The notes: generated by a model from the sequence alone, not told the origin. Shown: positions 9,457-18,406, counted from the first letter of the stretch. The stretch is DNA of 64,000 bases from Cystobacterineae bacterium (GCA_009782175.1 WRKR01000006.1:17915-81914); one strand, 5' to 3'. A program made the numbers and translations.

Positions 9457-10569
9457 ATGCAAATAAATACCGACAAACCCCACCGCATTTTCGCCGAAGT
9501 CGCAGAGCATGAAGCCTTGAGGCAATTTGAAAGCGCTATGCAACAAGCTTTCACCGTGCGCGGCGCACTCATGCCTGATGTACACGTGGGTTATTCCTTG
9601 CCCATCGGCGCAGTGGTGGCGACGAAGGATGTGGTTGTTCCTGCTTGGGTGGGTTATGACATTGGCTGCGGCATGTGCGCCCTCCCCACCACCTATGCAG
9701 CTCCTAGGGTGCACCAAAAAGCACAGGAAATTTTCGAAAAAATTTATAAGGCTATACCCGTGGGTTTTGCTCACAACGCCCAAAATACGCCTTGGGAAGA
9801 AGAGCGGCATTTGGCGCGCACCCAAACACTGAAAAGCATTTTCGCCAAAGACGGATTGCGCCAGTTGGGCTCCCTCGGCAGCGGAAACCACTTTGCCGAA
9901 ATAGGTACGGATGAAAACGAAAAAGTGTGGATTGTCATCCACTCAGGCTCCCGCGGAATTGGACATGCCGTGGCAACACACTATATGCGACTGGCCAGCG
10001 GACGAGGCAAAGCCCGTGAAGGACATTGCGGCTTTGAAGCCGACAGTGCTCTGGGAAAGGATTATTTGGTGGATTTGAATTTTTGTCTGTCCTTCGCCCT
10101 GGAAAACCGCAGGGAGATGATGCGCAGGGTTGTTAGGGTGCTGGACTCCCTGCTTGTGGGAGACGCTGACTGGGAAAAACTCATCAACCGAAACCACAAC
10201 CATGCAGACAGCAAAGATGGCCTGTGGATCCACCGCAAAGGGGCAACACACGCCGAAGAAGGGATGATGGGTGTTATTCCAGGCAATATGCGTGACGGAA
10301 GCTTCATTGTGCGCGGAAAGGGCAACCCGGAAAGCCTGTGGTCCAGCTCCCACGGCGCCGGGCGTGTGCTTGGCAGACAAGCGGCCAAACGCTCCCTGGA
10401 CATTCAACGCTTCGCCGAAACCATGAATGGCATTGTCGCCAAAATAAACAAAGGGACTTTGGATGAGTCTCCCTTTGCCTATAAAAATATTTTCGAGGTG
10501 ATGAAGCAGCAGGAAGACATGGTGGAAGTCCTCGCCCATGTGAAACCCATCCTCAACATTAAAGGCTAG
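9457..10569 (+). CDS. rtcB: RtcB-family RNA ligase
   Basis: Predicted GTP- and Mn-dependent 3'-5' RNA ligase that joins 2',3'-cyclic phosphate or 3'-phosphate ends to 5'-OH ends in RNA repair. The 370-residue protein is slightly short of the usual length of about 400. Metal and nucleotide residues are visible: V-G-Y-D-I-G-C-G-M with the Asp and Cys ligands, GSLGSGNHF, N-H-N-H, and SSSHGAGR with the guanylated histidine region near the C-terminus. The start ATG lies 12 bp after gltX. No archease or rtcA neighbour is visible. A composite palindromic repeat begins immediately after its stop, so transcription probably ends there. Confidence 0.9.
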   Translation: MQINTDKPHRIFAEVAEHEALRQFESAMQQAFTVRGALMPDVHVGYSLPIGAVVATKDVVVPAWVGYDIGCGMCALPTTYAAPRVHQKAQEIFEKIYKAIPVGFAHNAQNTPWEEERHLARTQTLKSIFAKDGLRQLGSLGSGNHFAEIGTDENEKVWIVIHSGSRGIGHAVATHYMRLASGRGKAREGHCGFEADSALGKDYLVDLNFCLSFALENRREMMRRVVRVLDSLLVGDADWEKLINRNHNHADSKDGLWIHRKGATHAEEGMMGVIPGNMRDGSFIVRGKGNPESLWSSSHGAGRVLGRQAAKRSLDIQRFAETMNGIVAKINKGTLDESPFAYKNIFEVMKQQEDMVEVLAHVKPILNIKG

Positions 10570-10980
10570 AGTGCTTTCACTTTGACATGATCTCTTCGTG
10601 AGACTCGCTTCGCTCGTCTACTCCGCTCCAGGAATCATTTGAGAAAACAAGCTTTCTCAAATGATTCCCTCCGCTCCGTTTGGACTCGTTTTTGTTCGGG
10701 TCATGCACTTAAGTGCACTCCCTACCACCTCCCTTCCGTCAGCAAGCTCCACCATCAAGCTCCGGTGGAGCTTGATGACGGAAAGGAGGGGGGAGGGAGC
10801 TTGCTCCTCACAAAAGCCTCGTCCGCCTCGACCTCATGTCAAAGCGGAGCGGAGGGAATGAAGAAAAAGCATGCTTTTTCTTCATTCATGGAGCGGAGTG
10901 CAGGCGAGTGCAACGAGCCTCAATTGAAACCGGTCTGGATAATCAAATCAGTTCTAAGTGAAAGCGGTCTAGAGTGCTTT
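10570..10980. repeat. Composite interspersed palindromic repeat (largest copy)
   Basis: A roughly 400-bp gene-free block between convergent rtcB and the YcxB-like gene. The left end reads gtgctttcactttgacatga. The right end has aagtgaaagcggtctaga, close to the inverse of agaccgctttcactt seen in other copies. Inside are several palindromes: 16-bp perfect arms around a 6-base loop at 10631-10668, tgcacttaagtgca at 10704-10717, a catcaagctcc/ggagcttgatg hairpin at about 10752-10777, and a perfect 30-bp palindrome at 10857-10886. No coding capacity is credible. Related copies or fragments lie near 25.7, 34.7, 37.7, 40.4, 47.1, 49.1, 50.0, 52.7 and 63.9 kb. It may act as a terminator or be a non-autonomous element; the mechanism is unknown. 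Confidence 0.85.
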
Positions 10981-11478
10981 CACTTTGGCCCCTGCTGCCC
11001 TGAGGCGTGCTTCCAAAAAAACCTGTACCTCGAGCGGAATATCAGCCAAAGGGAAAACAAACACCTGGCCTTTGTTGGCCAGAAGCAAAAGCCATATTTC
11101 TCGGGTTTTCAAAAGCTCCTTCACCCAAACCCATGGAAGGGTCGAAGAGGCCATGCCGCCTTGGAAAAAAAGGGAAGCCTCCTCCAAGCGCACTTGCATG
11201 GAAAAACTGCCCTGCTCACGGGAATAACCCACCAAAGCCCGGTAACAAAGCACATAAACCAGCCTGGACAGAACAAGCCCCACAACACTTGCCCCCGCCA
11301 TTATCCACATGTTGCGCGGCTCCTCCTGGGTTAGCCACATCAACGGAAGCGTCAGCGTCGACAAGCCCACCCAAAGCGCTGTGCCCAAAGCGGCGTGGCG
11401 ACGCCAAAGCATAAACGCACTCTTCCTCAAAACCGGCTCCGTATAGTGCAGCATGGCCTCATAGGGCTTTTCAGACAT
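10969..11478 (-). CDS. YcxB-like two-helix membrane protein
   Basis: A 169-residue predicted inner-membrane protein. Two hydrophobic helices (about residues 28-50 and 57-80) are separated by a short polar turn. A soluble C-terminal domain then shows the YcxB-like pattern: short strands, W-V-W-V-K-E-L-L-K-T, L-L-L-L-A-N-K-G-Q-V-F-V-F-P-L-A-D-I. Proteins of this type are widespread and have no established biochemical function. The stop codon lies at the edge of the palindromic repeat. The ATG follows a GAGGG site. Family placement rests on pattern recognition, so it is moderate. Confidence 0.7.
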   Translation of the reverse strand: MSEKPYEAMLHYTEPVLRKSAFMLWRRHAALGTALWVGLSTLTLPLMWLTQEEPRNMWIMAGASVVGLVLSRLVYVLCYRALVGYSREQGSFSMQVRLEEASLFFQGGMASSTLPWVWVKELLKTREIWLLLLANKGQVFVFPLADIPLEVQVFLEARLRAAGAKVKAL

Positions 11479-11600
11479 GCCCTCGCTATAGCTTGCAGGC
11501 AGGGGGGCTGCAAAGAGGCTTCATCCATGGTTGTGGAGAGGGCGGAGCAGCAGAGGAGGAAAGCGCCTTCTCCCACTTCTCCAGCGCCCCCGGCTTGTTT

Positions 11601-11660
11601 TCAGGCAAAAGCGGGCAGGCACAAACACAAGAGGGTGGAGAGCAGAAATGTTTTTTTCAT
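11601..11660 (-). other. 19-codon signal-peptide-like ORF with strong ribosome site
   Basis: An AAAGGAG site five bases before an ATG starts MKKTFLLSTLLCLCLPAFA, then TGA. The product is a complete signal peptide with nothing after it. In the next frame the reading stays open to a TAG at 11486-11488 as a Pro/Ala-rich tail beginning PENKPGALEKWEKAL. A one-base frameshift would therefore give a small secreted protein or lipoprotein of about 57 residues. It is either a broken small exported-protein gene, a sequencing indel, or a genuine leader peptide. It lies between the acidic hypothetical gene and the YcxB-like gene, on the same strand. Confidence 0.45.
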
Positions 11661-11705
11661 GAGGCTCCTTTGGGGCCATGGGGAGGCTTCTTAAAAAAAA
11701 CACTT

Positions 11706-12149
11706 TCAAAAACGGACTTCAAACTCCAAGGTGTTTTTGGCCGCTTCTATCTGCGCCAGCAACTCTTCCAAGGCAAGGCTCATTTCTCCTGGGCTCAGCT
11801 CTATAGCCTCCAGCTGGTTGATGGGCTCGCCGTCTTCGTCTATGCCTGGAGATACTTTCACCCTCATTTTCTGCTTAAAAATACACTGGGGCTCCCCCTC
11901 CTCACTGGGCTCAAAAACAAGGTGGCTTATTTCATAACCCTCAGCCGCCTCCTCCACCATGGTTTCACTGCGCCAACCCCTGGCCTTCAGCTCCTCAGGT
12001 ATTTGCTCGTCATCGACGAAAACAGCACCCTGCCCAACAAACAACTGCGCAACCACCTGCAAAGGAATTTCACTGTCCATGAGTTCATCGTCCATCAGTT
12101 CATCCACCTCAATAAACGGTTTCTCTGCCTCTTCATAACTATCCCCCAA
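11706..12149 (-). CDS. Acidic hypothetical protein
   Basis: A 147-residue soluble, strongly acidic protein with no signal peptide or membrane helix and no family I recognise. It opens with repeated Asp/Glu (V-D-E-L-M-D-D-E-L-M-D-S-E). A probable beta-rich core follows (GYEISHLVFEPSEEGEPQCIF), and it ends in an amphipathic helix (SLALEELLAQIEAAKNTLEFEV). The start is uncertain: TTG 12149 follows a run of G, and in-frame ATGs occur about 19 codons later. The balance of acidic residues and the predicted helix support real coding. Function cannot be assigned. Confidence 0.6.
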   Translation of the reverse strand: MGDSYEEAEKPFIEVDELMDDELMDSEIPLQVVAQLFVGQGAVFVDDEQIPEELKARGWRSETMVEEAAEGYEISHLVFEPSEEGEPQCIFKQKMRVKVSPGIDEDGEPINQLEAIELSPGEMSLALEELLAQIEAAKNTLEFEVRF

Positions 12150-12517
12150 CCCCCCACAGTCTCTAAGGCTCTTTGAAGACTACCTCTAGCCTGCCCCGGA
12201 AACAAACCCTAAGCCCAGGAGCCCTGGGGTTTTTCAACAAAAAAACACCCTCATGTAAGTGGTTTCCACCCTCCCTGCTGCTGAAACCTACGCCACACCA
12301 AAGCCCTCTTTTGAGCCCTCTTTTAAAGTATAGGCTTCTTTTTTGCATAAGCTTCCCTATTCGAGGGCCTTCTTTTTTTATGCCTTTCTCTTTTGCAGGG
12401 CCTGGGGTGGCTTTGCGGCCGTTGGGGTGGCCCGGTAGGCTTTTCCTGTGCTGAAAATATGCTGAAAAAAGTGCAAAGGGGCTAGACGGCGTGCGCGCTT
12501 GCACCTAAATAGGGGGC
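12150..12517. other. Gene-free interval between divergent hypothetical genes
   Basis: About 370 bp separate the leftward acidic protein from the rightward secreted protein. A 113-codon leftward frame spans it, but it is Arg/Lys/Pro-rich without a plausible start, so I do not call it. Visible structure is limited to the direct repeat gagccctctttt (twice near 12310-12330) and a tandem tgctgaaaatatgctgaaaa near 12450. Promoters for the two flanking genes presumably lie here. I cannot point to a convincing -35/-10 pair. Confidence 0.5.
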
Positions 12518-12949
12518 ATGTCCTGGCGCGTTCTACGTCTCTTTTCGGTGGCAGCCATGGTGTGGGCCTTGCCGGGTTTCGCTCAAAAACAGGAGTTGGG
12601 GGCCAAACTGCCTGAGCATGCCCTTCAGGTGGCCAAACACCGCTTCCGCGTCAACACCCCTATGGAAGCCGTTCTCAAATTTTATGCAACAACCTATCCA
12701 CCTTCAAGCTATGCGCGTGTACCGCTCATCAACCAACCCCATGTGCGCGCTTTCCACATCAAAAACCCCAAAAAAGGCCCATGGGCTGGAATCAACCTCT
12801 ATGAAACGCAAGGGGAAGTACGCATTTTTGTGGTCCCCGCCGACCCTTCCCCGCCTGTCGCCTCAGCTCAAAAAAACGCCGCAAAACCTCCACCTTCCGC
12901 CTCCGCAACACAAAGCGCGCACCCTCAAAAACAGACTTCCTCTCCATAA
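12518..12949 (+). CDS. Secreted hypothetical protein with proline-rich tail
   Basis: A 143-residue exported protein of unknown function. The N-terminus is a clear signal peptide (about residues 1-22, ending L-P-G-F-A before Q-K). The mature part has a small domain of about 75 residues (F-R-V-N-T-P-M-E-A-V-L-K-F-Y-A through I-F-V-V-P). That pattern resembles proteins that test a molecule for degradation of a stored value, but I recognise no named family. The last 40 residues are Pro/Ala/Ser-rich and probably disordered. The gene stands alone, between an empty interval and tRNA-Gln about 48 bp downstream. Confidence 0.65.
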   Translation: MSWRVLRLFSVAAMVWALPGFAQKQELGAKLPEHALQVAKHRFRVNTPMEAVLKFYATTYPPSSYARVPLINQPHVRAFHIKNPKKGPWAGINLYETQGEVRIFVVPADPSPPVASAQKNAAKPPPSASATQSAHPQKQTSSP

Positions 12950-12996
12950 GCTTGTTGACAACTTATAAAAGCAACGCCAAAAAGCATCCGCCTCTT

Positions 12997-13067
12997 TGGG
13001 GAATCGTCTAACGGTAGGACTCCAGATTCTGACTCTGGCTATCTAGGTTCGAATCCTAGTTCCCCAG
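12997..13067 (+). tRNA. tRNA-Gln (anticodon CTG)
   Basis: A cloverleaf folds over 71 bases. The acceptor stem TGGGGAA pairs with TTCCCCA, discriminator G. The anticodon stem CCAGA/TCTGG encloses loop TTCTGAC with CTG at the anticodon positions. The T-arm CTAGG-TTCGAAT-CCTAG is perfect. A 5' T in the acceptor stem is typical of bacterial tRNA-Gln. CCA is not encoded. It reads CAG codons. Confidence 0.95.
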
Positions 13068-13250
13068 TCTGCGGGTGGGTTGCCGAGTCCAGAGACATCT
13101 CTTCCCAGCCCTGGGGAAAATGCCCATAAAGAGCGGTGGCTGAGCTGAGGGGGAGCCATGGGCGATGAAAAGGCGCTCATGGCCCTTGCTTTTTCATTCG
13201 GCTTTCTTGCGGCAACTGTTGGTGCGGCACAAGTCGTACCTCCATGTGGC

Positions 13251-14930
13251 TCAAGGCACTTTTCCATCGAAGCTGGGGGAGTCGATGAGGAAGCCGGTGG
13301 TCTGATTTCCAGAAATAGAAGTACGCCAGGAAAAAACCACCACACTGCGCGTGGGCGAAAGAGGCAAGACACCCAGAAAACCTCCATGGCCCGCGCTTTT
13401 CTCTGTGCCGAAGTGCTTTTTCAGCTCGTCCCCATAGAGGTGTTCTTTCCATTTGTCCCCCTGTTTGTGGGCCAGCTCCTGTAGAATACAGCCTTGAGTC
13501 CAAGTCTCGTTCTCTCTCCCCTTCTTTTTGTCTTTCCACTCCAGTGCACACCAGTGGTGCTTCAAAGAGCCCATAAACACCCTGGCACCTTCGGGTGTGC
13601 GCACCACCGAGCCCATGCCTTCTGTTTTGGGCAAAATTTTTGGCTCACCACAACGAAAACCCCATGGACTGGAGGCATGGGGCCTGACAAAGCGACAAAG
13701 CTCCCAAGCATTGTCAGCGCCTTTGGAGGAGCTTCGCAGCACCACCAAGTCTTTGTCTGGGCCTGACTGCACAATTGCCGAAATGGAGGCATCACTTTGA
13801 GCGTCTATGCAAGCTTCAGACAAAGCTTCTCCGGTCTTCGCATTGAAAGCCAGAAAACCCTTATGCTCTCTATCTCTATACTTAAAGCAATTCGTCAGCA
13901 CCACATCCAAGCCTCGGTGGTTGCCAAGCCGTAAACCCATGGCTGTGTCGGGCAACTTTGTGCGCCACACTTCTTCTCCTTTGGCGTTGATGGCCATCAA
14001 AAAGCTTTCCAATGCCATTCCTGTGCTGTCACTCCACCGTGTTATGGACAACAACAAACCCTCGCGTGTCACGGCAACAGAAGCCGGCCAAGGCGGCAAG
14101 GACGATAAACTCCATAACTGGCGGTTGATGCGAATGTTGAAGCTTCGCGTGTGGCTTCTGCGGTGGCCTGCTTTGTCCACAAACTTGACTGTCAAATTCA
14201 GTTTGTAGGGGCCATGCGGCAAACCCGGCAAAGCAGAAAGCGGCACTTTGAAACACTGGGAAGAGGGCTTGGCGGGAAGGCTTCGCGGGCAAGCTGTGCG
14301 CACGAGACGGTGAAACCCGCCTTCGTCGGCAAACAATTCAATCCGGTTCCAAACGGTTTCCTCGCGGCCCTCGAGTTGCACATAGAGCGCGTCGTCTCGG
14401 CCCCATTCTTCTTTGTCCTCAAGGTGCATCTGCAAGAGTTTTTTTTCATAGCTCCATGCAAAATGCTTCACCGTGCTTCCATGCTTGCCACGCGCTTCCA
14501 CTTCTAAGCGATAACTTCCTTCTAGGAGGGGCCTGAGTGAACCACACTCCCCGCTGGTTGCCGGCATGCACTCCCAGCGTTGATGCAGTGTTTTTGGGGG
14601 CTCCATGTCCAAGGCCGTGCATTGCAAACTGTGCGTGTACGCATCGGGCTCAACAACCCGAAACGCTGCTCCATGCTCAGCACCATAGACATCCACTTGG
14701 ATTTTCAGTCGAGCCCGGGTTGTCTGGGCATATTCGTTCAACTCACCTTCAGACACGCGAAAATGCACTTCCGGCGCTGCTGAATTTTCAATGCCAGGTT
14801 TGGCTTTGTCTTCCTCCGCCAGCACTGCCATGGCATGAACCTCAACGCCCCTCTTCACGGCGCACCCCAAGGCCATCACCACCATGGAGATTCCAGCCAT
14901 CGACAGATGCAAGCCTTGTTGTCTGCCCAT
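13251..14930 (-). CDS. Large lipoprotein, possible beta-propeller
   Basis: A predicted lipoprotein of 559 residues. The signal sequence ends in a lipobox (M-A-L-G-C, Cys about residue 23 from the ATG). I start at ATG 14930, which has AAGGA upstream, rather than the in-frame TTG codons just before it. Residues about 55-270 look like immunoglobulin-like beta segments (E-G-S-Y-R-L-E-V-E-A and P-Y-K-L-N-L-T-V-K-F). The second half has repeated short strands (F-L-M-A-I-N-A-K-G-E-E-V-W, F-L-A-F-N-A-K-T-G-E-A) resembling PQQ-type propeller blades. Catalytic function is not evident. It lies just downstream of the glycoside-hydrolase lipoprotein on the same strand, separated by 185 bp. The family is not recognised with certainty. 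Confidence 0.7.
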   Translation of the reverse strand: MGRQQGLHLSMAGISMVVMALGCAVKRGVEVHAMAVLAEEDKAKPGIENSAAPEVHFRVSEGELNEYAQTTRARLKIQVDVYGAEHGAAFRVVEPDAYTHSLQCTALDMEPPKTLHQRWECMPATSGECGSLRPLLEGSYRLEVEARGKHGSTVKHFAWSYEKKLLQMHLEDKEEWGRDDALYVQLEGREETVWNRIELFADEGGFHRLVRTACPRSLPAKPSSQCFKVPLSALPGLPHGPYKLNLTVKFVDKAGHRRSHTRSFNIRINRQLWSLSSLPPWPASVAVTREGLLLSITRWSDSTGMALESFLMAINAKGEEVWRTKLPDTAMGLRLGNHRGLDVVLTNCFKYRDREHKGFLAFNAKTGEALSEACIDAQSDASISAIVQSGPDKDLVVLRSSSKGADNAWELCRFVRPHASSPWGFRCGEPKILPKTEGMGSVVRTPEGARVFMGSLKHHWCALEWKDKKKGRENETWTQGCILQELAHKQGDKWKEHLYGDELKKHFGTEKSAGHGGFLGVLPLSPTRSVVVFSWRTSISGNQTTGFLIDSPSFDGKVP

Positions 14931-15115
14931 CAACAAATCCTTTCTTCGCTGCTGCGCTCAAGGGCATTTGGAAGAGACGCTCGAAGCCCCACTTTGTTTC
15001 AAAAACAAAGCTGACACAGCATTGTTTTGAGGGATAAAATGCGCTCAGTGTATACATGGCCTGGGCTTGCGGGGGTTGAAGGAAGGATTTGTTTTTCAGT
15101 TCAAATCCGCGTTCC

Positions 15116-18094
15116 TCACCTGGTCCGGCCGAATTCCACAGCTTCAACCACAACACCCCATTCCCCCACCGGGGAATAGGACCAGACCAAGTCCACGCGT
15201 TGTGTAGCCGCTGCGTCAAACTCCGGGCTCTGCCCTTCCGGAATGCCGCCAATGCGGTGGGCACTTCTCAAATCCCCGACATAGGTGTCACCCTCACGCA
15301 GGGTATTGGCTACCCAAGTGCCGTTGCCCACCAGAAGAATATTAAAAACACCCGTGGGGCGCTGCTTGCCCTCGGCATCCGACAGCCTGACGCGAATGGC
15401 TTCGACGCCACTCAACTGCCCTTGGGGCGTCCAGAAGGAGGGGCCCACCACAGAGTTCGCCCCTTGAATGCTGGCCTCTATGCTCTGGGCGGGGCAGGCG
15501 GAGCCACGCGGAAGCGCGCTCAGCGTATAAGAGGAAACGGCCGGCGTATGCGCAATGGAGCTCCAGGAGGGGCAGGCGCCCGAAGCCAGGTGCTCGTCAA
15601 AAACCACGTTGGTGGCACTGAATTCCAAGGGTATATGCACCCTGTCCTCCGCCTGAGGGGAGTGGGCAGTCATGGTGATGTAGCTATAGTCCGCAACCTG
15701 CGCATGATATCGGCATATATATTCGCCGTTGACGGCCGTCGGACGCGCCTCTGAAGTCAACGTCACCCCCGGCCCCCCCGGCAAACACGCCACCACCGCG
15801 TCAGAGACAGGCTGATTGTTCGCACCACGCGTCTGCAGGCTCACCTCTATGCTGGAGCCCCAAGGCGCCGGAACATAGGTATGCCTGCTCCACGCTTTAA
15901 CCCCTGTCTGCTCAACACCGTCCACCTTCACTGCACCAGGCAACAACATCAACGGCACCGCTTCCGTAGAAGCAGGCCTAGAGCGCAGCGGAACAGGGTG
16001 GGTGTCCGCACCCGAGGGCACCATGGGAAGGCCGCTCAACAAATATACGGATGCGTTGTCCACAGCATTGGGCGAAACCCGACGGCCGAAAATGTCGCGA
16101 ATTTCAACTCCCGTCCCCAAAGCCAAAATGGCCTCCGCACCCGCCCAGGAGACGGCAACCCTCTGCCCATCAGGCTTGGTGAAAAAAACGGTTTGTTGGT
16201 GGTTGGGGGCAACCTGCACGCGCACCGGAGTTGCCCCTTGGAGGTGTCGGGTGAGCAAAGCCAAGGACAAATAAGCCGGGTGGGGCTCAAAGTCATAGCT
16301 GGTTATCCCCCACAGCATGCGCTCATTTTCCAGTGCCTGCCGGAAGCTAAAATAGAAAACCCGCTCATATCCAGCCCCGAAACCCGCCGCATAAGTCTTC
16401 ACCAAATGCGCTGCCTGCTCTATTTTTGAGCTCGCATAGGAGCCCAGAGCGTCCCTATAAATGTTTCGACCGGTTTCGGTCAGCCAGGCTGGATAGTCCT
16501 CCAGAGAAAAGGCGCTGAGCATAGGCTCCACATTCGCCAGCTGAAAGGCATGCAAGTTATAATAGGGGCGTACGGGGCCGGTGGGGAGCGTTTCTCCCGT
16601 GCCATAATAGTGCTGGTTCAGAACGTCCACATAACTCGCCGCACCGTTGCGCCATACCTCGTTGAAATAAGGTGCCGGCCGTGCCTGCTGCGGCTCAGCA
16701 TTGGGGTTGCCGGCAGCCGATGACACCAATACCGCAATTTCAGCCCCCACCGCCCGCGCCCCTGCCCTTATCCCCGCATTGAAAACTTTCAGACCGGCAG
16801 CATATTGCCAGGGATAGCCCGGGAAAAAACCAGAGGCGTTGACTTCATTGAAATATTCGACTGCTTTGGCATAAGGCCCCATATTCTCAGCATAAATTCT
16901 CGCGGACTCATAGACATTGTCCCAGTCACGAGGAATTTGCGGCGTCTCTGGCCCTTCGTCCCCGGTTCCAGGTCGCGTGCAGCGGGGAGCGCCTTCCATC
17001 ACCGGAACGGCCTGCATGCCCTGCTCATGGATGGCTCGCGCTGTCCCGGCATAATAACCTCCCGAGCCCCATGGGCCGGGCGTCGTCCAGGTGTTGCAGT
17101 TTTGAATAACCTCCCAGGAAAAACGGTCCCTGACGGAGCCAATGCCCGCCTCTCTCATCATCTCCAGCGCCTCATTTAACGACTCAAAACCACCGGGTTT
17201 TGCCGTTATGGCCCAGGTGGCCACCGCATCCATGCCAAAACGCAAGTCCAGCGGAACATCCGTCGCCGGGAGCACAACAAAAGAGCTCATCCACCGAGCA
17301 GCCAAGCCAGCCGTGCTGAGGAAGCTGACAGAAACCTCATAATAGCCAACGGGAAGCGGGGCGAGCTCCACCGAAACCGGAGTGGAAGCATTTTTCTGCA
17401 CCTCCTTGAGGAGCGCAAGCTCCCCATAGACATTTCTCGCCTCCACCCTCAGTTGCCCGACGGCACTTATAGGCAGCGTGGCAAAACTCCAACGGGCCGG
17501 CGCATTCTCCTTGGCCCATTTGGCCCCTTCCGTCCGGGACAATACCACACCCGGATGGACGGTGAGTCCTCTGAGCGACCATTGTCCAGTGGCACCCGCC
17601 ACTGTTGATTTGGTTATCAGTTGGATGTGGGCTGTCTGAGCCTCGGCGGGCACCGCCACAGAGAGGTCGACCGGCTCGTCCACCAGTGTATCCATCCAGC
17701 CTATAGGCGTCGGCCGCCCCAGCAGCGTCGGCGCTTCACCCACCCGCTGGCCTGAGGCGTCATAAAAACTCACCTCAATAAAGCCGCGCGCCTGAGTCAT
17801 CGTCGAAGACAGACTTCCGTCCAAATATATGGCCGAAAGGCCCGCCACCGGGCAAGTCAACCCCTCCGTAGCCTGGGAAAGGGGCGTTACACTCAGCTGA
17901 GTCGGCCCCGTGCAATTCAGACCGCCATCGCCAGGCTCCGTCTCCTGCTTCTCCTCGTCCTTCTCCTTCTCCGGGATGGGCTCGCTTGGGCGCTCTACCT
18001 CACCCTCTCCACCGAGGGAGATGCCGGTGCAAGCACTGAGGGCTGTGCCCAGCATGAGAGCCAATAACGGAGGGAACAGAGAAACCCGATTCAT
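15116..18094 (-). CDS. Lipoprotein glycoside hydrolase (clan GH-A-like TIM barrel)
   Basis: A predicted cell-surface lipoprotein of 992 residues. The signal peptide ends L-S-A-C, followed by a Glu/Lys-rich linker. Residues about 60-300 are beta-sandwich modules. A TIM-barrel domain follows (about 300-640) with features of clan GH-A. Y-F-N-E-V-N supplies the Asn-Glu acid/base pair after strand 4, and W-L-T-E-T-G the nucleophile Glu after strand 7. HYYG and ERVFYFSFRQ lie between or after. The remaining 350 residues are further beta domains. The order resembles GH39/GH5-type enzymes. The substrate is unknown; extracellular or outer-membrane polysaccharide degradation is inferred. An AGAGGA site precedes the ATG. 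Confidence 0.82.
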   Translation of the reverse strand: MNRVSLFPPLLALMLGTALSACTGISLGGEGEVERPSEPIPEKEKDEEKQETEPGDGGLNCTGPTQLSVTPLSQATEGLTCPVAGLSAIYLDGSLSSTMTQARGFIEVSFYDASGQRVGEAPTLLGRPTPIGWMDTLVDEPVDLSVAVPAEAQTAHIQLITKSTVAGATGQWSLRGLTVHPGVVLSRTEGAKWAKENAPARWSFATLPISAVGQLRVEARNVYGELALLKEVQKNASTPVSVELAPLPVGYYEVSVSFLSTAGLAARWMSSFVVLPATDVPLDLRFGMDAVATWAITAKPGGFESLNEALEMMREAGIGSVRDRFSWEVIQNCNTWTTPGPWGSGGYYAGTARAIHEQGMQAVPVMEGAPRCTRPGTGDEGPETPQIPRDWDNVYESARIYAENMGPYAKAVEYFNEVNASGFFPGYPWQYAAGLKVFNAGIRAGARAVGAEIAVLVSSAAGNPNAEPQQARPAPYFNEVWRNGAASYVDVLNQHYYGTGETLPTGPVRPYYNLHAFQLANVEPMLSAFSLEDYPAWLTETGRNIYRDALGSYASSKIEQAAHLVKTYAAGFGAGYERVFYFSFRQALENERMLWGITSYDFEPHPAYLSLALLTRHLQGATPVRVQVAPNHQQTVFFTKPDGQRVAVSWAGAEAILALGTGVEIRDIFGRRVSPNAVDNASVYLLSGLPMVPSGADTHPVPLRSRPASTEAVPLMLLPGAVKVDGVEQTGVKAWSRHTYVPAPWGSSIEVSLQTRGANNQPVSDAVVACLPGGPGVTLTSEARPTAVNGEYICRYHAQVADYSYITMTAHSPQAEDRVHIPLEFSATNVVFDEHLASGACPSWSSIAHTPAVSSYTLSALPRGSACPAQSIEASIQGANSVVGPSFWTPQGQLSGVEAIRVRLSDAEGKQRPTGVFNILLVGNGTWVANTLREGDTYVGDLRSAHRIGGIPEGQSPEFDAAATQRVDLVWSYSPVGEWGVVVEAVEFGRTR

Positions 18095-18406
18095 GAAAAT
18101 CCTCTTATGTGGTTTAAATTAAAAGGTTTGTGTCTCCTGTGCCCCATATGTCCCCGTGGTTCAACCTCGCCGTCTCCAAGACTTTAACACGGCTGTGGTA
18201 TGAGGTATGCTAAAAACAGCCTGTGCAAAAAGCCTGTGCATGAAAATAGACGCCCTGCCGCACCCTTTAAAAGCCCCCAAAGGATGCTTCAGGCAGCGCT
18301 TTCTCTGTGAAGTTTCCAAAACCACCACAACTCTTCACTTCTGTTGTTGATCTTGCGCGCTCTTCTCCCTATAACGCCACCATCCTGTTGCCTTTCCAGA
18401 GGGAAA
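18095..18406. other. Divergent intergenic region before nuoC
   Basis: About 310 bp separate the glycoside-hydrolase lipoprotein from nuoC and must hold promoters in both directions. The only structure I see is a direct repeat of agcctgtgca at 18218-18227 and 18231-18240, close to an A-rich tatgctaaaaac stretch. No convincing sigma-70 hexamer pair could be assigned, and no gene is evident. Confidence 0.45.

Noticed and set aside
10639..11334. 231-codon rightward frame through the palindromic repeat
   Set aside because: Runs across palindromes and the antisense of the YcxB-like gene; no plausible protein.
12163..12504. 113-codon leftward frame
   Set aside because: Arg/Lys/Pro-rich, no ribosome site, no recognisable feature.
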